NCBI GenBank assembly: GCA_964631325.1
Contig: CAZVWJ010000045.1
Span: 1 to 20,731 of the forward strand
DNA length: 20,731 nt
Reading direction: 5' to 3'
Source of the DNA: CAZVWJ01 sp964631325
GTDB taxonomy: Bacteria; T1Sed10-126
Made by a program: the position numbers and the translations under genes. Position 1 is the stretch's first letter. Each line of letters begins with the position of its first letter. This document shows positions 6,284 through 13,959 of this stretch, one piece after another. The notes beneath the pieces were generated by a model that was given only the letters and a program-made list of their open reading frames with translations, was not told where the DNA came from and searched no databases.

Positions 6284-8659
6284 TCAAGCCATGTTAATCA
6301 CATACGGACCCACAAAAACCATAACCACGTTAAAGAAACCGTGACATAACACACACATCTCCACTCCATACCGTTGGTAAAGATATCCAAGGGCCACCCC
6401 AAACGGAAGTATCTGAACTATTTTCACCCAGGCTGGCTCAAGACTGGCCACGTGTCCAATCGACCACAGACCGGCGGTAATCCAGATAGCCACCCAATAT
6501 TTTTCCTTCCCCAACTTTAAAAAAGAGGCCAGAAAATTCTGTATGCCAAATCTATAAACTATTTCCTCAACAAATGCCACTACCAAAAAATTAATTGCAA
6601 CCAACACCGAGGGCTTGTTGAACTTGTGAACGTCAAAAATACCCATTTTTTTCAGGTTCTGGACGGTCTCCGGAATCTTTGGATTTGTAAAATAAAACAG
6701 CCCCACCGAAAAAATAACGGCCAAACCGGTAAGCCCAAATGACCACGCGAGAGCACGTTGCCATAAATCTTGGATCTCGGTTTCTTCCCTCAAAAAAGGA
6801 AACGACGGTAATTTCAGGTTAGTCGAGTAATGGAAACCCATCGTTGTGAACAGGAAAATTTTGATAGAGGAAAAGACCAATCCAACAGCCAGAAAAATAT
6901 ACATGAACACCTGAAATATTCCGTCCATCTCCACCTGAATCCCGTCCAATATGGCCGGCGTCAGGGTTAAATAAATGACTGCGGTTCCCAGAGCAAAATA
7001 AATTCCCCATTGAAAGTAAGGTGTCACGTCACGCCAATTCCGGAACAGGCCGACAAACAATCCAACTCCCAGAATAAGCATTATTAAATGTTGAACGCGG
7101 GCAATAATCTGAACCGTGCTGAACATTGATAGACCTGAAAATTGCGTCGGCTCCATCCCCATAAAGGACGCTTCTGGGAGTCCCTTTTTTATATTCCCCA
7201 GCACAGCGGTATCAATCGAGTCCTCACGCCGTAGATAATCCTTGAAGATTTCCCGATCCGTCGTTGGGAAAACGGAAAGGGATGATTTTATCAATACTCC
7301 AAGCGAACGATTGACAATTCGTCCCATGACGTAACGACCGGTAGACATTGTGACAGTGTCATCAATTCCAAAGGGAAACTGTGGACACTCCATGAACCCT
7401 TCTTTCCCAACCGTTATTCCCGAACTAAAACTCAAGGGGTCTCCAGTTCCAAGGGAAAACTTCGCTCGAAAAAACGTCCCTTGAAGCAACGATTCCAAAG
7501 ACTTGTTAAGTTCTTTGGCCATCGTATCGGATGTTGCTTTACTAGGTTTTTCAATGACGGCCGTTTGAGTTTCATTATTAAACGGAAGGATCAGCAATAA
7601 CTCATGTCGTTTGATGGGACCTTGCTTAATCCCCCCTCGCATCCCCTTGTGATTGAACACGGCAAAATCGGCTCCGGTGGCTTTTTGAATTTGTCCGGCG
7701 ATCAACTGCCCCAGGGGTTCGTTAGGATAATGAGTATTGAAAAAGCGATAATAAAGAACGTCCGTATGAGCCTGCCCGATAGTCTCGTACCAGGAGGTAT
7801 CATTTTTACTTCGTATTGCTTCCAACCATGTTTCAAGATATTTCATTAAAGGTGTCCCCACACTCCATATACCTTCGACTTCGACGAAACGTTGTTGAGA
7901 TTCATCGATTTCATCCAGGTGTTTTTTATAACGTTCGATCACGTTTGAAAGAAAGGCCTCCGCTTCTTCGTAATTCTTCAACTTGAACAGGGAACTTACG
8001 CGATATAGCTCTGATTCTACCCACGGAATTGTCCCAATTTGAATTCGCGTCTTTATCTCTTGAAATAGTTCCAGAGCTTGTTCGTATTGGCCGGTTTGCC
8101 AGTAAAGGCGCCCAAGAAGATAGGATCGAAAAACTGAATTGTGAGTCCGCTTGTCCAGAAACTGAATTCGTTGGCTCCGAGAGCTTTGTAAATACTGCAC
8201 TGTTTCCCGGGGGTTAAGAAACGTTGTCGGCAACAGCTCATACCTATGGAGTAAACGAATGTGCAATGGGGACAGTGGTTTTGAAATTTTTGAAAGAGAT
8301 TGTTCGAGCTTGTTGTATCGGTGGGCCTGTTTCTGAAGGGCCGATTTCAGGATGTAAAAGGCGTTTTCATCATCAAACTTCGGACTTCCGGGTACATTGC
8401 TCAAGGCCGAATCCGCCGAGTCCCATACCCTCGTCGCCTCCACGCGTCGATGCATATTATCCAACGTTCGGTATATCATCCGTTGTTTCCCCCAGTCCAT
8501 CACCCGCTCTGCTAACTCCAGTTTGGATTGATCTATACCGTTTTGTCCCAGGGCAGGACCAGTTGAAAACAATGATAAAGACACAAACAGAAGCAGGGGT
8601 ATTACGGTGAACTTACAATGATATTGAACAAGGTTCATTTGAGTCTTCCACTCTTTCAT
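6284..8659 (-). CDS. CPBP (Rce1/CAAX-like) intramembrane protease with large extracytoplasmic TPR-like domain
   Basis: 791 residues, far longer than the usual 200-300 for the CPBP family. An N-terminal signal or anchor (FTVIPLLLFVSLSLFSTGPA, residues ~18-37) is followed by ~480 residues without membrane spans. Residues ~170-240 there look TPR-like (LLGRLYWQTGQYEQALELFQ, YRVSSLFKLKNYEEAEAFL). About eight membrane spans fill residues ~520-790. The family's active-site motifs are complete: FVEEIVYR (E698, E699, R703), IGHVAS (H736) and CHGFFN (H773, N777). These are metal-free glutamate or metal-type proteases that cleave within the membrane. ATG 8659 directly follows the TAA of the upstream gene; an alternative ATG at 8638 is equally weak in ribosome site. 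The coupling suggests operon expression under PadR. Confidence 0.85.
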   Translation of the reverse strand: MKEWKTQMNLVQYHCKFTVIPLLLFVSLSLFSTGPALGQNGIDQSKLELAERVMDWGKQRMIYRTLDNMHRRVEATRVWDSADSALSNVPGSPKFDDENAFYILKSALQKQAHRYNKLEQSLSKISKPLSPLHIRLLHRYELLPTTFLNPRETVQYLQSSRSQRIQFLDKRTHNSVFRSYLLGRLYWQTGQYEQALELFQEIKTRIQIGTIPWVESELYRVSSLFKLKNYEEAEAFLSNVIERYKKHLDEIDESQQRFVEVEGIWSVGTPLMKYLETWLEAIRSKNDTSWYETIGQAHTDVLYYRFFNTHYPNEPLGQLIAGQIQKATGADFAVFNHKGMRGGIKQGPIKRHELLLILPFNNETQTAVIEKPSKATSDTMAKELNKSLESLLQGTFFRAKFSLGTGDPLSFSSGITVGKEGFMECPQFPFGIDDTVTMSTGRYVMGRIVNRSLGVLIKSSLSVFPTTDREIFKDYLRREDSIDTAVLGNIKKGLPEASFMGMEPTQFSGLSMFSTVQIIARVQHLIMLILGVGLFVGLFRNWRDVTPYFQWGIYFALGTAVIYLTLTPAILDGIQVEMDGIFQVFMYIFLAVGLVFSSIKIFLFTTMGFHYSTNLKLPSFPFLREETEIQDLWQRALAWSFGLTGLAVIFSVGLFYFTNPKIPETVQNLKKMGIFDVHKFNKPSVLVAINFLVVAFVEEIVYRFGIQNFLASFLKLGKEKYWVAIWITAGLWSIGHVASLEPAWVKIVQILPFGVALGYLYQRYGVEMCVLCHGFFNVVMVFVGPYVINMA

Positions 8660-9502
8660 TTACGCAAATTCTGCCAGCGATTGAGTTTGCCGACGGCGAT
8701 AGACCGTGTAAACTATAAATATACAAATAGCCGGCAGCAGCAGGCGGATGGGCGATTGACGAAGGTTCATCACCAGGTTATGAGAGGTGGGGTTCAGAAC
8801 ACCAAAGCCTTTAACCTGATCTCCAAAATAAATGGGCCCACGGCCGAGAAGCATACCCATCAGTCCGACAATTAAAGGATTCGTTTTTGTCAGGCTCAAC
8901 CATATTTCCTGTTGAGCTCCATACAGTGTTTCAAGGTCACCGATGTAAAAAATCATGTTAGTAAGAGTAACTAAAATTCCAGCCGTCAGCCCGCCCCGGT
9001 GCCCCCGGAAATAGTGTCGGGATAGCCAGTAAAAAATCACGGCTAGCCCGGACGGAATCACGAATAAAATTACAAATTGAAATAGCTGTTCCAGGCCTGA
9101 ATAAATCGGTGTAAGACTACCTGGCTTAGTTCCCAGAACAATTCGAAATAATTCCATGAGTTCCAACAGAAACGTTTGCCCCAACCACATTAACGGCACG
9201 GCCAAAAACAGTGAAAGCAATGGAGTGATAAAAAATGACACCACGGGATGGCGAGAAATCCACGTTGAATCGTGCAACCTGTCGGCAATTTGGTCAGATA
9301 ATTGATCAGGTTTCCCCAGGGTCTGAGAAGCACGTCGTTCAACCTCGTCGATCGAATGTCCCTGATCACGGTATCGTTCCACGAGTGTCTCATAGTGATC
9401 CGTCAACTCCGCGGTTACCCTCTCTACATATTGGCTGGGAATCCCCCGTTCAATCAGATCCCGCTTAATTTCTTTAACCGGAGACGAACTCAAAGTTCTC
9501 AT
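8660..9502 (-). CDS. HAAS-like multi-pass membrane protein, PadR partner
   Basis: 280 residues from ATG 9502. The open frame extends to 9559, but that would overlap padR by 86 bases; TTG 9493, with GGAG 9 bases upstream, is another candidate. Residues ~5-75 (YVERVTAELTDHYETLVERY, then GHSIDEVERRASQTLGKPDQ) form a helical cytoplasmic domain of the HAAS / 'permease prefix' type that commonly accompanies PadR regulators. Then come 4-5 membrane spans (SFFITPLLSLFLAVPLMWLG, FQFVILFVIPSGLAVIFYW, LTAGILVTLTNMIFYIG, LLLPAICIFIVYTVY). It overlaps the padR 3' end by about 29 bases and ends immediately before the CPBP protease. In known PadR-HAAS pairs the membrane protein is thought to sense or relay envelope signals to the regulator; here that is inference. 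Confidence 0.75.
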   Translation of the reverse strand: MRTLSSSPVKEIKRDLIERGIPSQYVERVTAELTDHYETLVERYRDQGHSIDEVERRASQTLGKPDQLSDQIADRLHDSTWISRHPVVSFFITPLLSLFLAVPLMWLGQTFLLELMELFRIVLGTKPGSLTPIYSGLEQLFQFVILFVIPSGLAVIFYWLSRHYFRGHRGGLTAGILVTLTNMIFYIGDLETLYGAQQEIWLSLTKTNPLIVGLMGMLLGRGPIYFGDQVKGFGVLNPTSHNLVMNLRQSPIRLLLPAICIFIVYTVYRRRQTQSLAEFA

Positions 9503-9824
9503 CTCCAAATATTGCTGAGACACCCTTAACCGTGTTCTTCCAATCGTCCACCAATTCATTTAATCGGTCCCGACCGTCGTCGGTTAGCCGGTAATACACT
9601 CGCTGACGATTTTTTACTTCCTCCGATCTAGTGGAGAGATACCCTTTGTCTTGCAGGGAATGCAGAACCGGATAAATGGATCCCTCCTGAAAATCGAGGT
9701 GCTCATTGGAACCGGCTTTAATTTGTTTCACGAGTTGGTAGCCATACATCTCCTCCTGGGAAACTAATTTTAAAATAAGAAATTCGGGAATCCCACTGGA
9801 AAAATTTGAGCTTTTGTGAGACAT
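9474..9824 (-). CDS. PadR-family transcriptional regulator
   Basis: 116 residues, typical for the short PadR class. ATG 9824 has AAGGAG 8 bases upstream. The winged-helix core is clear: FLILKLVSQEEMYGYQLVKQ (first helices), then FQEGSIYPVLHSLQDKGYLS (recognition helix, with the hallmark G-x-(I/L)-Y-P-x-L) and RQRVYYRLTDDGRDRL (wing and C-terminal helix). PadR proteins usually repress their own operon. Here it is the first gene of an overlapping minus-strand operon with a HAAS-like membrane protein and a CPBP protease, and it has a promoter and a possible operator just upstream. Confidence 0.9.
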   Translation of the reverse strand: MSHKSSNFSSGIPEFLILKLVSQEEMYGYQLVKQIKAGSNEHLDFQEGSIYPVLHSLQDKGYLSTRSEEVKNRQRVYYRLTDDGRDRLNELVDDWKNTVKGVSAIFGDENFEFVSG

Positions 9825-9887
9825 GAGATCGACTCCTTATATTTACTCACCCTAAAACTTACTTTAAGCCAACAAGCATTAAGAAAA

Positions 9888-9916
9888 ATTATACTTTTCG
9901 ATCCAAGGTATGTAAA
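9888..9916 (-). promoter_or_regulatory. Sigma70-type promoter of the padR operon
   Basis: On the minus strand: -35 TTTACA (9916-9911), a 17-base spacer, and a perfect -10 TATAAT (9893-9888). The predicted transcript would start near 9881 and reach the padR ATG after about 57 bases. Confidence 0.65.
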
Positions 9917-9928
9917 CAATTGTCACAT
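9910..9928. promoter_or_regulatory. Candidate PadR operator over the -35 box
   Basis: ATGT, 11 bases, ACAT, with an ACAATTGT palindrome inside. It covers the -35 hexamer of the padR promoter. PadR regulators are described as binding ATGT-8N-ACAT dyads; the spacing here is 11, so this is a suggestion only. Confidence 0.35.
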
Positions 9929-10257
9929 GATTTGGTAAATTCATTTGAGATAATTGGAATGACTGCATTTCTCTTTGGTTTAATTTGAAGGGAAAGGAAG
10001 GTCTTGATGATATAGTAAGTTCTGTTTCGAGTATATATTCGATGTCTATGACAAACTAAAAAGGTAAAAGATGGCAACGAAAAAATGAGCCATAAAACGA
10101 AATTCATGGCAGGGAGCAAAATGGATAGGGAGAATACGTAAACTAATTAAAGTATCGAAAAGAATAGAATTACAGACAAAAATCTCACACTCTCAGAGCT
10201 ATTTGGTGGTTCCAATTTAGAGGGTAAGTACCTACATCACTATCGCAAATTTATCAT
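9929..10257. other. Intergenic stretch without a supported gene
   Basis: AT-rich. A minus-strand frame at 9889-10119 starts at a TTG, overlaps the padR promoter and has no ribosome site, so I do not call it. No clear repeats or RNA gene seen. Confidence 0.5.
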
Positions 10258-10712
10258 TCAACTCAGGGTATATTCACTCAACAACCATAATTGTAGAAAT
10301 CTATCAATGACAAAATAACCTTCGTTATCTTTATCTACCAAATCTTTATCTTTGAGAGCTTCAATAGCCCTTTGAACTATTGAGTTTCCTTTCAGCCGAT
10401 AATGGTCAATGAATTCATCAGAAAAAATACTTACCCCCTTATCTTCTTTTGCAAGTCCCACCAGCAATCTTTTCTGATTGTTCGTCAAATTTTCCAAAAT
10501 AACTGTGTAAGCATAACTTTCTTCCCCCAGAACTTTCTGTTGCGCACGTTCCAAATCCAAGCTTTCTATCGTGTCCCCCGGTTCCGTCTCTCCGAGTAAA
10601 TCAATATGTTCTGTCCGGAAAGTATCGAATCTCTGAGTTCTTGCCGCTCATCTTCCCGGTTACAAAAATTGTCACCGGTGACAATTTTTCCATACTGAAA
10701 TGGATTTTTCAT
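10258..10712 (-). pseudogene. Archaeal-type AAA ATPase (PF01637/DUF234-like), internally deleted
   Basis: The 5' piece starts at ATG 10712, with GGAGGGG about 7 bases upstream, and reads MKNPFQYGKIVTGDNFCNRE then LRDSILSGQNILIYSERRN, the usual opening of these ATPases up to the nucleotide loop. Where intact members have SPRRxGKTSL (Walker A), this one reads SERRNRGTR and stops at TAG. The 3' piece (10258-10560, another frame) reads LENLTNNQKRLLVGLAKE, then DEFIDHYRLKGNSIVQRAIE and YFVIDRFLQLWL, the C-terminal winged-helix region. The ~200 residues between, with Walker B and sensor motifs, are gone. A deletion that also shifted the frame explains the whole picture, and the product cannot bind ATP. 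Ribosome site and upstream palindrome are still intact, so the loss looks recent. Confidence 0.75.
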
Positions 10713-10746
10713 TAGTATCCCCTCCATGTTATTGAAAATATCATTG

Positions 10747-10778
10747 GTACACATTATGTGTATACACACAATGTGTAC
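10747..10778. promoter_or_regulatory. 32-bp near-perfect palindrome, candidate operator
   Basis: Arms GTACACATT and AATGTGTAC enclose the perfect core GTGTATACAC; 15 of 16 base pairs match. It lies about 35 bases upstream of the start of the broken ATPase gene, where an operator or promoter element would sit. It also contains repeated TGTGTA/TACACA half-sites. Confidence 0.6.
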
Positions 10779-10856
10779 TATTTGGTCGGTAAAATTATAG
10801 TAAATCCATGAATCGCAAGGTAAAAAAATTTGAAAGTTCTGACGTATAGCTGAAAA

Positions 10857-11027
10857 TTAATCGGTTACAACTTTTTCTAATCTCTGGCCAAAGGGATTGA
10901 AAAGTAAGACACCGCAAATCATCTGTAAACTTTCACTGCCAAATACAAGCCCCCCGCAAGGATTTAGTTGTTTGACAGCTTTGAGCACATTCTGGTCCGT
11001 ATGCATAAAATAATCAGAATGAACCAT
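10857..11027 (-). CDS. Short hypothetical open frame downstream of the macro-domain gene
   Basis: 56 codons from ATG 11027 to TAA 10857-10859, beginning 8 bases after the stop of the macro-domain gene on the same strand. The product (HTDQNVLKAVKQLNPCGGLV, then FGSESLQMICGVLLFNPFGQ) looks protein-like but no family is recognised. There is no strong ribosome site. It may be a small gene or the C-terminal remnant of a larger one. Confidence 0.3.
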   Translation of the reverse strand: MVHSDYFMHTDQNVLKAVKQLNPCGGLVFGSESLQMICGVLLFNPFGQRLEKVVTD

Positions 11028-11035
11028 TCACCAGC

Positions 11036-11572
11036 TCAGGCCAGAATTTTCTCCGCCTGTTGTTGGAAAACTTCGTAGTCGTCACTGCCGAAGAGGACGA
11101 AGTTCACGGCGTCGAGGCCGTCCTTCTCCTCCAGGAATTCCCGGGTGGTAGTTAGCGCGATCTCCGCGGCCGGCTCGATGGGATAACCAAACGCGCCGGT
11201 GCTCAGGGCCGGGAAGGCAATGCTGGTCAGGTCGTTGTCGACTGCGAGCTGAAGGCTGTTGCGGTAGCTGTCCCGCAGTGCGTCGGCCGGCTGTGGATGG
11301 GAGTTATAGACCGGACCGACCGTGTGAATTATCTTCGGGGCCGGCAGGTCAAAACCGGGCGTAATCACCGCTTCCCCGGTCTGGCAACCGTCGAGTCCTT
11401 TGCAGTGTTCCCAGAGATCCGGGCCGGCGGCGCGGTGAATGGCTCCGGCCACTCCACCACCGGGCGCCAATCGTTTGTTTGCAGCATTGACTACAGCGTC
11501 AGTCGACTGGTTCGTAATATCTCCCTGGACAAGTCGAACTATCGTCTCGTGAACTTGCCATTCCCTGGACAT
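11036..11572 (-). CDS. Macro-domain protein, O-acetyl-ADP-ribose deacetylase (YmdB-like)
   Basis: 178 residues, full length for the stand-alone macro-domain family. ATG 11572 has AGGAGGT 9 bases upstream. The ligand-binding motifs are present: LVQGDITNQSTDAVVNAANK (Asp for the adenine, the Asn-Ala-Ala-Asn loop), LAPGGGVAGAIHRAAG (glycine-rich loop) and FPALSTGAFGYPIEPAAEIA (phosphate loop). Such enzymes remove ADP-ribose or acetyl groups from ADP-ribosylated proteins or O-acetyl-ADP-ribose. The gene is noticeably GC-richer than its flanks, resembling tex and rnd in composition. It is divergent from the dehydrogenase at 11777 with a 204-base gap. Confidence 0.9.
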   Translation of the reverse strand: MSREWQVHETIVRLVQGDITNQSTDAVVNAANKRLAPGGGVAGAIHRAAGPDLWEHCKGLDGCQTGEAVITPGFDLPAPKIIHTVGPVYNSHPQPADALRDSYRNSLQLAVDNDLTSIAFPALSTGAFGYPIEPAAEIALTTTREFLEEKDGLDAVNFVLFGSDDYEVFQQQAEKILA

Positions 11573-11776
11573 ATTTTTCTACCTCCTGCTGGAATTGATA
11601 AACCGTTGCCTGAATTCACTAGTTATTCTCATTTTAGCTTATTAGGTTCGGGAATAAAATATAGCCGACGTTTACCGGCCTAAGAAACTTTTATTTTTTG
11701 AAAAAATAGGTAGGATATTAGGCTCTCAGAGAAACATAACGTTCAATCAAACCATACATAGCTGGAGGTCAATCAG

Positions 11777-12679
11777 ATGAAAATTGTCATTTGTGATCCC
11801 GTTGACGAGAACGTAGTGCAACACTTCGAAGAAGCTGATGATTTTGAGATTATAGAAGCCTTTCCTGACGAAGAAATAGACGCCGAACTGCCGGAGGCCA
11901 ACTTCCTTATCGTTCGCAGTGGTACAACTGTTAATGAAGCTCGCCTGCAAACGGGTGAAAACCTGGTCGGGATTGTCCGGGCTGGGGTTGGTCTGGACAA
12001 CATTGACCTCGAGAAAGCTGAGGAATACGGCGTTCAGGTGGAAAACACGCCGGAAGCCTCGACAAACGCCGTGGCCGAACTGGTTGTTGGCCACATCCTC
12101 GCCCAGTTTCGGTCAATACCACGCGCCGACAAGAACTTAAAACAGGGGGAATGGATCAAGAGCGAACTGGACGGGCGTGAGATCCAGGATAAAACAGTTG
12201 GTGTAATTGGTTTTGGCCGGATCGGCCAGCGGGTTGGGGAAATTCTTTCCGCATTTGGCGCAGAAATGCTCGCTTTTGATGAATACATTGACGACGCTCA
12301 AATTAAAGCCGGTGGCGGCCGGCCCGTGGAACTCGATGAAATGATCGAGACAGCCGATATTATTTCTTTCCACGTCCCCTTAACCCCGGAAACTGAAAAT
12401 ATGATTGACCGGGCTGAACTCAGCCGGATGAAAAATTCAGCTATTTTAGTAAACTGCTCTCGAGGCGGAATTATCAACGAAACAGCCCTACAGGAAGCCC
12501 TGGAGGCGGGAGAAATTGGTGGGGCCTGTCTGGACACTTACACCGAGGAACCACCGGAGCAGTCAGCGCTTATCACCAACCAGGCCACCGTGACTACCCC
12601 ACATCTGGGTGCTTCCACAGGGGAAGCCCAGGAACGAATTGCTCAGCTCGTTATCGATAAAGTTGAATCAATGAGCTAA
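11777..12679 (+). CDS. D-2-hydroxyacid dehydrogenase, short-form phosphoglycerate dehydrogenase-like
   Basis: 300 residues with no C-terminal ACT domain, matching the short class of phosphoglycerate dehydrogenases. ATG 11777 has GGAGG 8 bases upstream. The NAD-binding loop is VGVIGFGRIGQRVGEILSAF (G145-x-G-x-x-G150), with acidic D168 near the end of beta-2 favouring NAD. The catalytic triad is in place: R229 (VNCSRGGI), E258 (YTEEPP) and H276 (TTPHLGAS). The enzyme would oxidise 3-phosphoglycerate towards serine, or reduce another 2-oxoacid; the sequence alone does not fix the substrate. The protein is strongly acidic (FEEADDFEIIEAFPDEEIDA), consistent with salt adaptation. No serC or serB neighbour is present. 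Confidence 0.85.
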   Translation: MKIVICDPVDENVVQHFEEADDFEIIEAFPDEEIDAELPEANFLIVRSGTTVNEARLQTGENLVGIVRAGVGLDNIDLEKAEEYGVQVENTPEASTNAVAELVVGHILAQFRSIPRADKNLKQGEWIKSELDGREIQDKTVGVIGFGRIGQRVGEILSAFGAEMLAFDEYIDDAQIKAGGGRPVELDEMIETADIISFHVPLTPETENMIDRAELSRMKNSAILVNCSRGGIINETALQEALEAGEIGGACLDTYTEEPPEQSALITNQATVTTPHLGASTGEAQERIAQLVIDKVESMS

Positions 12680-12731
12680 AGTCTACTGGACTAACGCGGT
12701 GAAGAAAATAATCCTGAAAATCACTGTAGGG

Positions 12732-12792
12732 TTACCTCCCTCTTTTCGATAATAATAGTAGAGTTTAAGTCACCTACATTACGGGGAGGTAA
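12732..12792 (+). promoter_or_regulatory. Possible ribosome-site-sequestering hairpin before the HEAT gene
   Basis: TTACCTCCC (12732-12740) is the exact reverse complement of GGGAGGTAA (12784-12792), which contains the Shine-Dalgarno of the gene at 12797. Folding would hide that site. It requires transcription to begin upstream of 12732, which is not shown. Confidence 0.35.
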
Positions 12793-12796
12793 GCCG

Positions 12797-13045
12797 ATGG
12801 ACAAAAATAAATCTGAAATTCAAGCCCTTGTTTATTTGCTTGGCGATGACCAGGTGGAAATAGCGAATACGGCCCGGAAGAAATTGTTGGAGCTCGGGCC
12901 GGAAATAGTTACACTTATAGAAGAAGAAATAGAAGAACACTCCCTTAAGGTCAGGTTGAGGGCACGCCAGGTAATTAACTGGCTGCAGACTGAAAGCAGG
13001 ACCTGGGAGTTGCCGGCTTATATTCCCCGCTTTAAAAACCGATAA
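12797..13045 (+). CDS. Small HEAT-repeat protein
   Basis: 82 residues. ATG 12797 has GGGGAGG 7 bases upstream. The sequence (IQALVYLLGDDQVEIANTAR, then KKLLELGPEIVTLIEEEIEE) is one or two helical HEAT-type repeats. It closely parallels the N-terminus of the next gene (VDALLTLLGDEDSEIVRTAE, then KQLLEMGNNALPLLKAQLNN), so the two are related through duplication. It ends 29 bases before the next start and is probably co-transcribed. A binding partner or scaffold role is likely for HEAT repeats; the target is unknown. Confidence 0.75.
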   Translation: MDKNKSEIQALVYLLGDDQVEIANTARKKLLELGPEIVTLIEEEIEEHSLKVRLRARQVINWLQTESRTWELPAYIPRFKNR

Positions 13046-13074
13046 TTCAGGACGAGACTCTGGGAGTGAGTAAC

Positions 13075-13932
13075 ATGAAAGATACAAGTTCCACTGTGGA
13101 TGCTTTGCTTACCCTGCTTGGTGACGAGGATAGTGAAATAGTCCGCACTGCAGAGAAACAGCTACTTGAAATGGGAAACAATGCCCTCCCTTTACTAAAG
13201 GCCCAGCTTAACAATCAGCCTCCAACAGTAAAAAACAGACTCAAGGATATACTTGAACAACTTGAGCCCCGCACTCTACGTGAGGATTTCCGTTCTCTTC
13301 CGATTAATGAGAAAAATCAGGATCTAATTCTGGAAGAAGCTCTATATACAATTGCACGAATCGGATTTCCGGATTTTTCAGTAAACGAGTCCCGGCATTT
13401 ATTGGATGATCTGGCGGATGAACTGGCCCGGGAACTGGCGCGCTGGGAAGCAATTGACGACCACACCGCAGTTGAAATCGTCAGTGACCTACTCTTTGAT
13501 AAATTAGGTTTTAAAGGCAGTAAAGAGGACTACTATAATCCGAATAATAACTTCATTAACTGGATCCTGGAGCGTAAGACCGGGACTCCCCTGGCTCTTT
13601 GTTGTTTGGTCCAGGTAGTTACTCAGCGAATAAATTTACCGTTTGAAATTATCGGCATGCCCGCTCACGCTATCCTTGGCTACCGGGGAGAAAATAACCG
13701 GCTTTTCGTCGACCCGTTTCACAACGGCCGCCTGTTAACCCGGGAAGACTGCCAGGAATTCCTGGATAGCGCCGGATTTGGTTTTGTCGAAGAATACCTT
13801 CAGCCAATTTCTAATAAAAAAATTGTTCTCCGTTTGCTCCGAAATTTAATTAATATTTATCACCGTAATCATAGTTCACAACGAGTCAAAGAACTACGCT
13901 CTTATCTGGCTATCGTCGACCGCCGTTATTAA
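13075..13932 (+). CDS. HEAT-repeat plus SirB1-type transglutaminase-fold protein
   Basis: 285 residues. I chose ATG 13075, which has GGGAG 8 bases upstream; GTG 13066 overlaps that site. Residues ~1-75 are HEAT-like, as in the preceding gene. Residues ~85-285 match the Transglut_core2/SirB1 family: ALYTIARIGFPDFSVNESRH, then DYYNPNNNFINWILERKTGT, MPAHAILGYR and FVDPFHNGRLLTREDCQEFL. The His (MPAH) and Asp (FVDPF) expected in the family are seen. Whether CC in LALCCLVQ supplies a catalytic Cys is uncertain. The biochemical role is not established in bacteria. It is the second gene of a likely three-gene run with the HEAT protein and the membrane protein downstream. Confidence 0.8.
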   Translation: MKDTSSTVDALLTLLGDEDSEIVRTAEKQLLEMGNNALPLLKAQLNNQPPTVKNRLKDILEQLEPRTLREDFRSLPINEKNQDLILEEALYTIARIGFPDFSVNESRHLLDDLADELARELARWEAIDDHTAVEIVSDLLFDKLGFKGSKEDYYNPNNNFINWILERKTGTPLALCCLVQVVTQRINLPFEIIGMPAHAILGYRGENNRLFVDPFHNGRLLTREDCQEFLDSAGFGFVEEYLQPISNKKIVLRLLRNLINIYHRNHSSQRVKELRSYLAIVDRRY

Positions 13933-13959
13933 GCCGAAATAAGGAGCCTTCAGAAAGAT

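Noticed and set aside
7604..8610. Several + strand frames of 60-130 codons opposite the CPBP gene
   Set aside because: All antisense to a gene with intact active-site motifs; none has a ribosome site or domain.
9889..10119. 76-codon minus-strand frame upstream of padR
   Set aside because: TTG start, no ribosome site, and its end overlaps the padR promoter.
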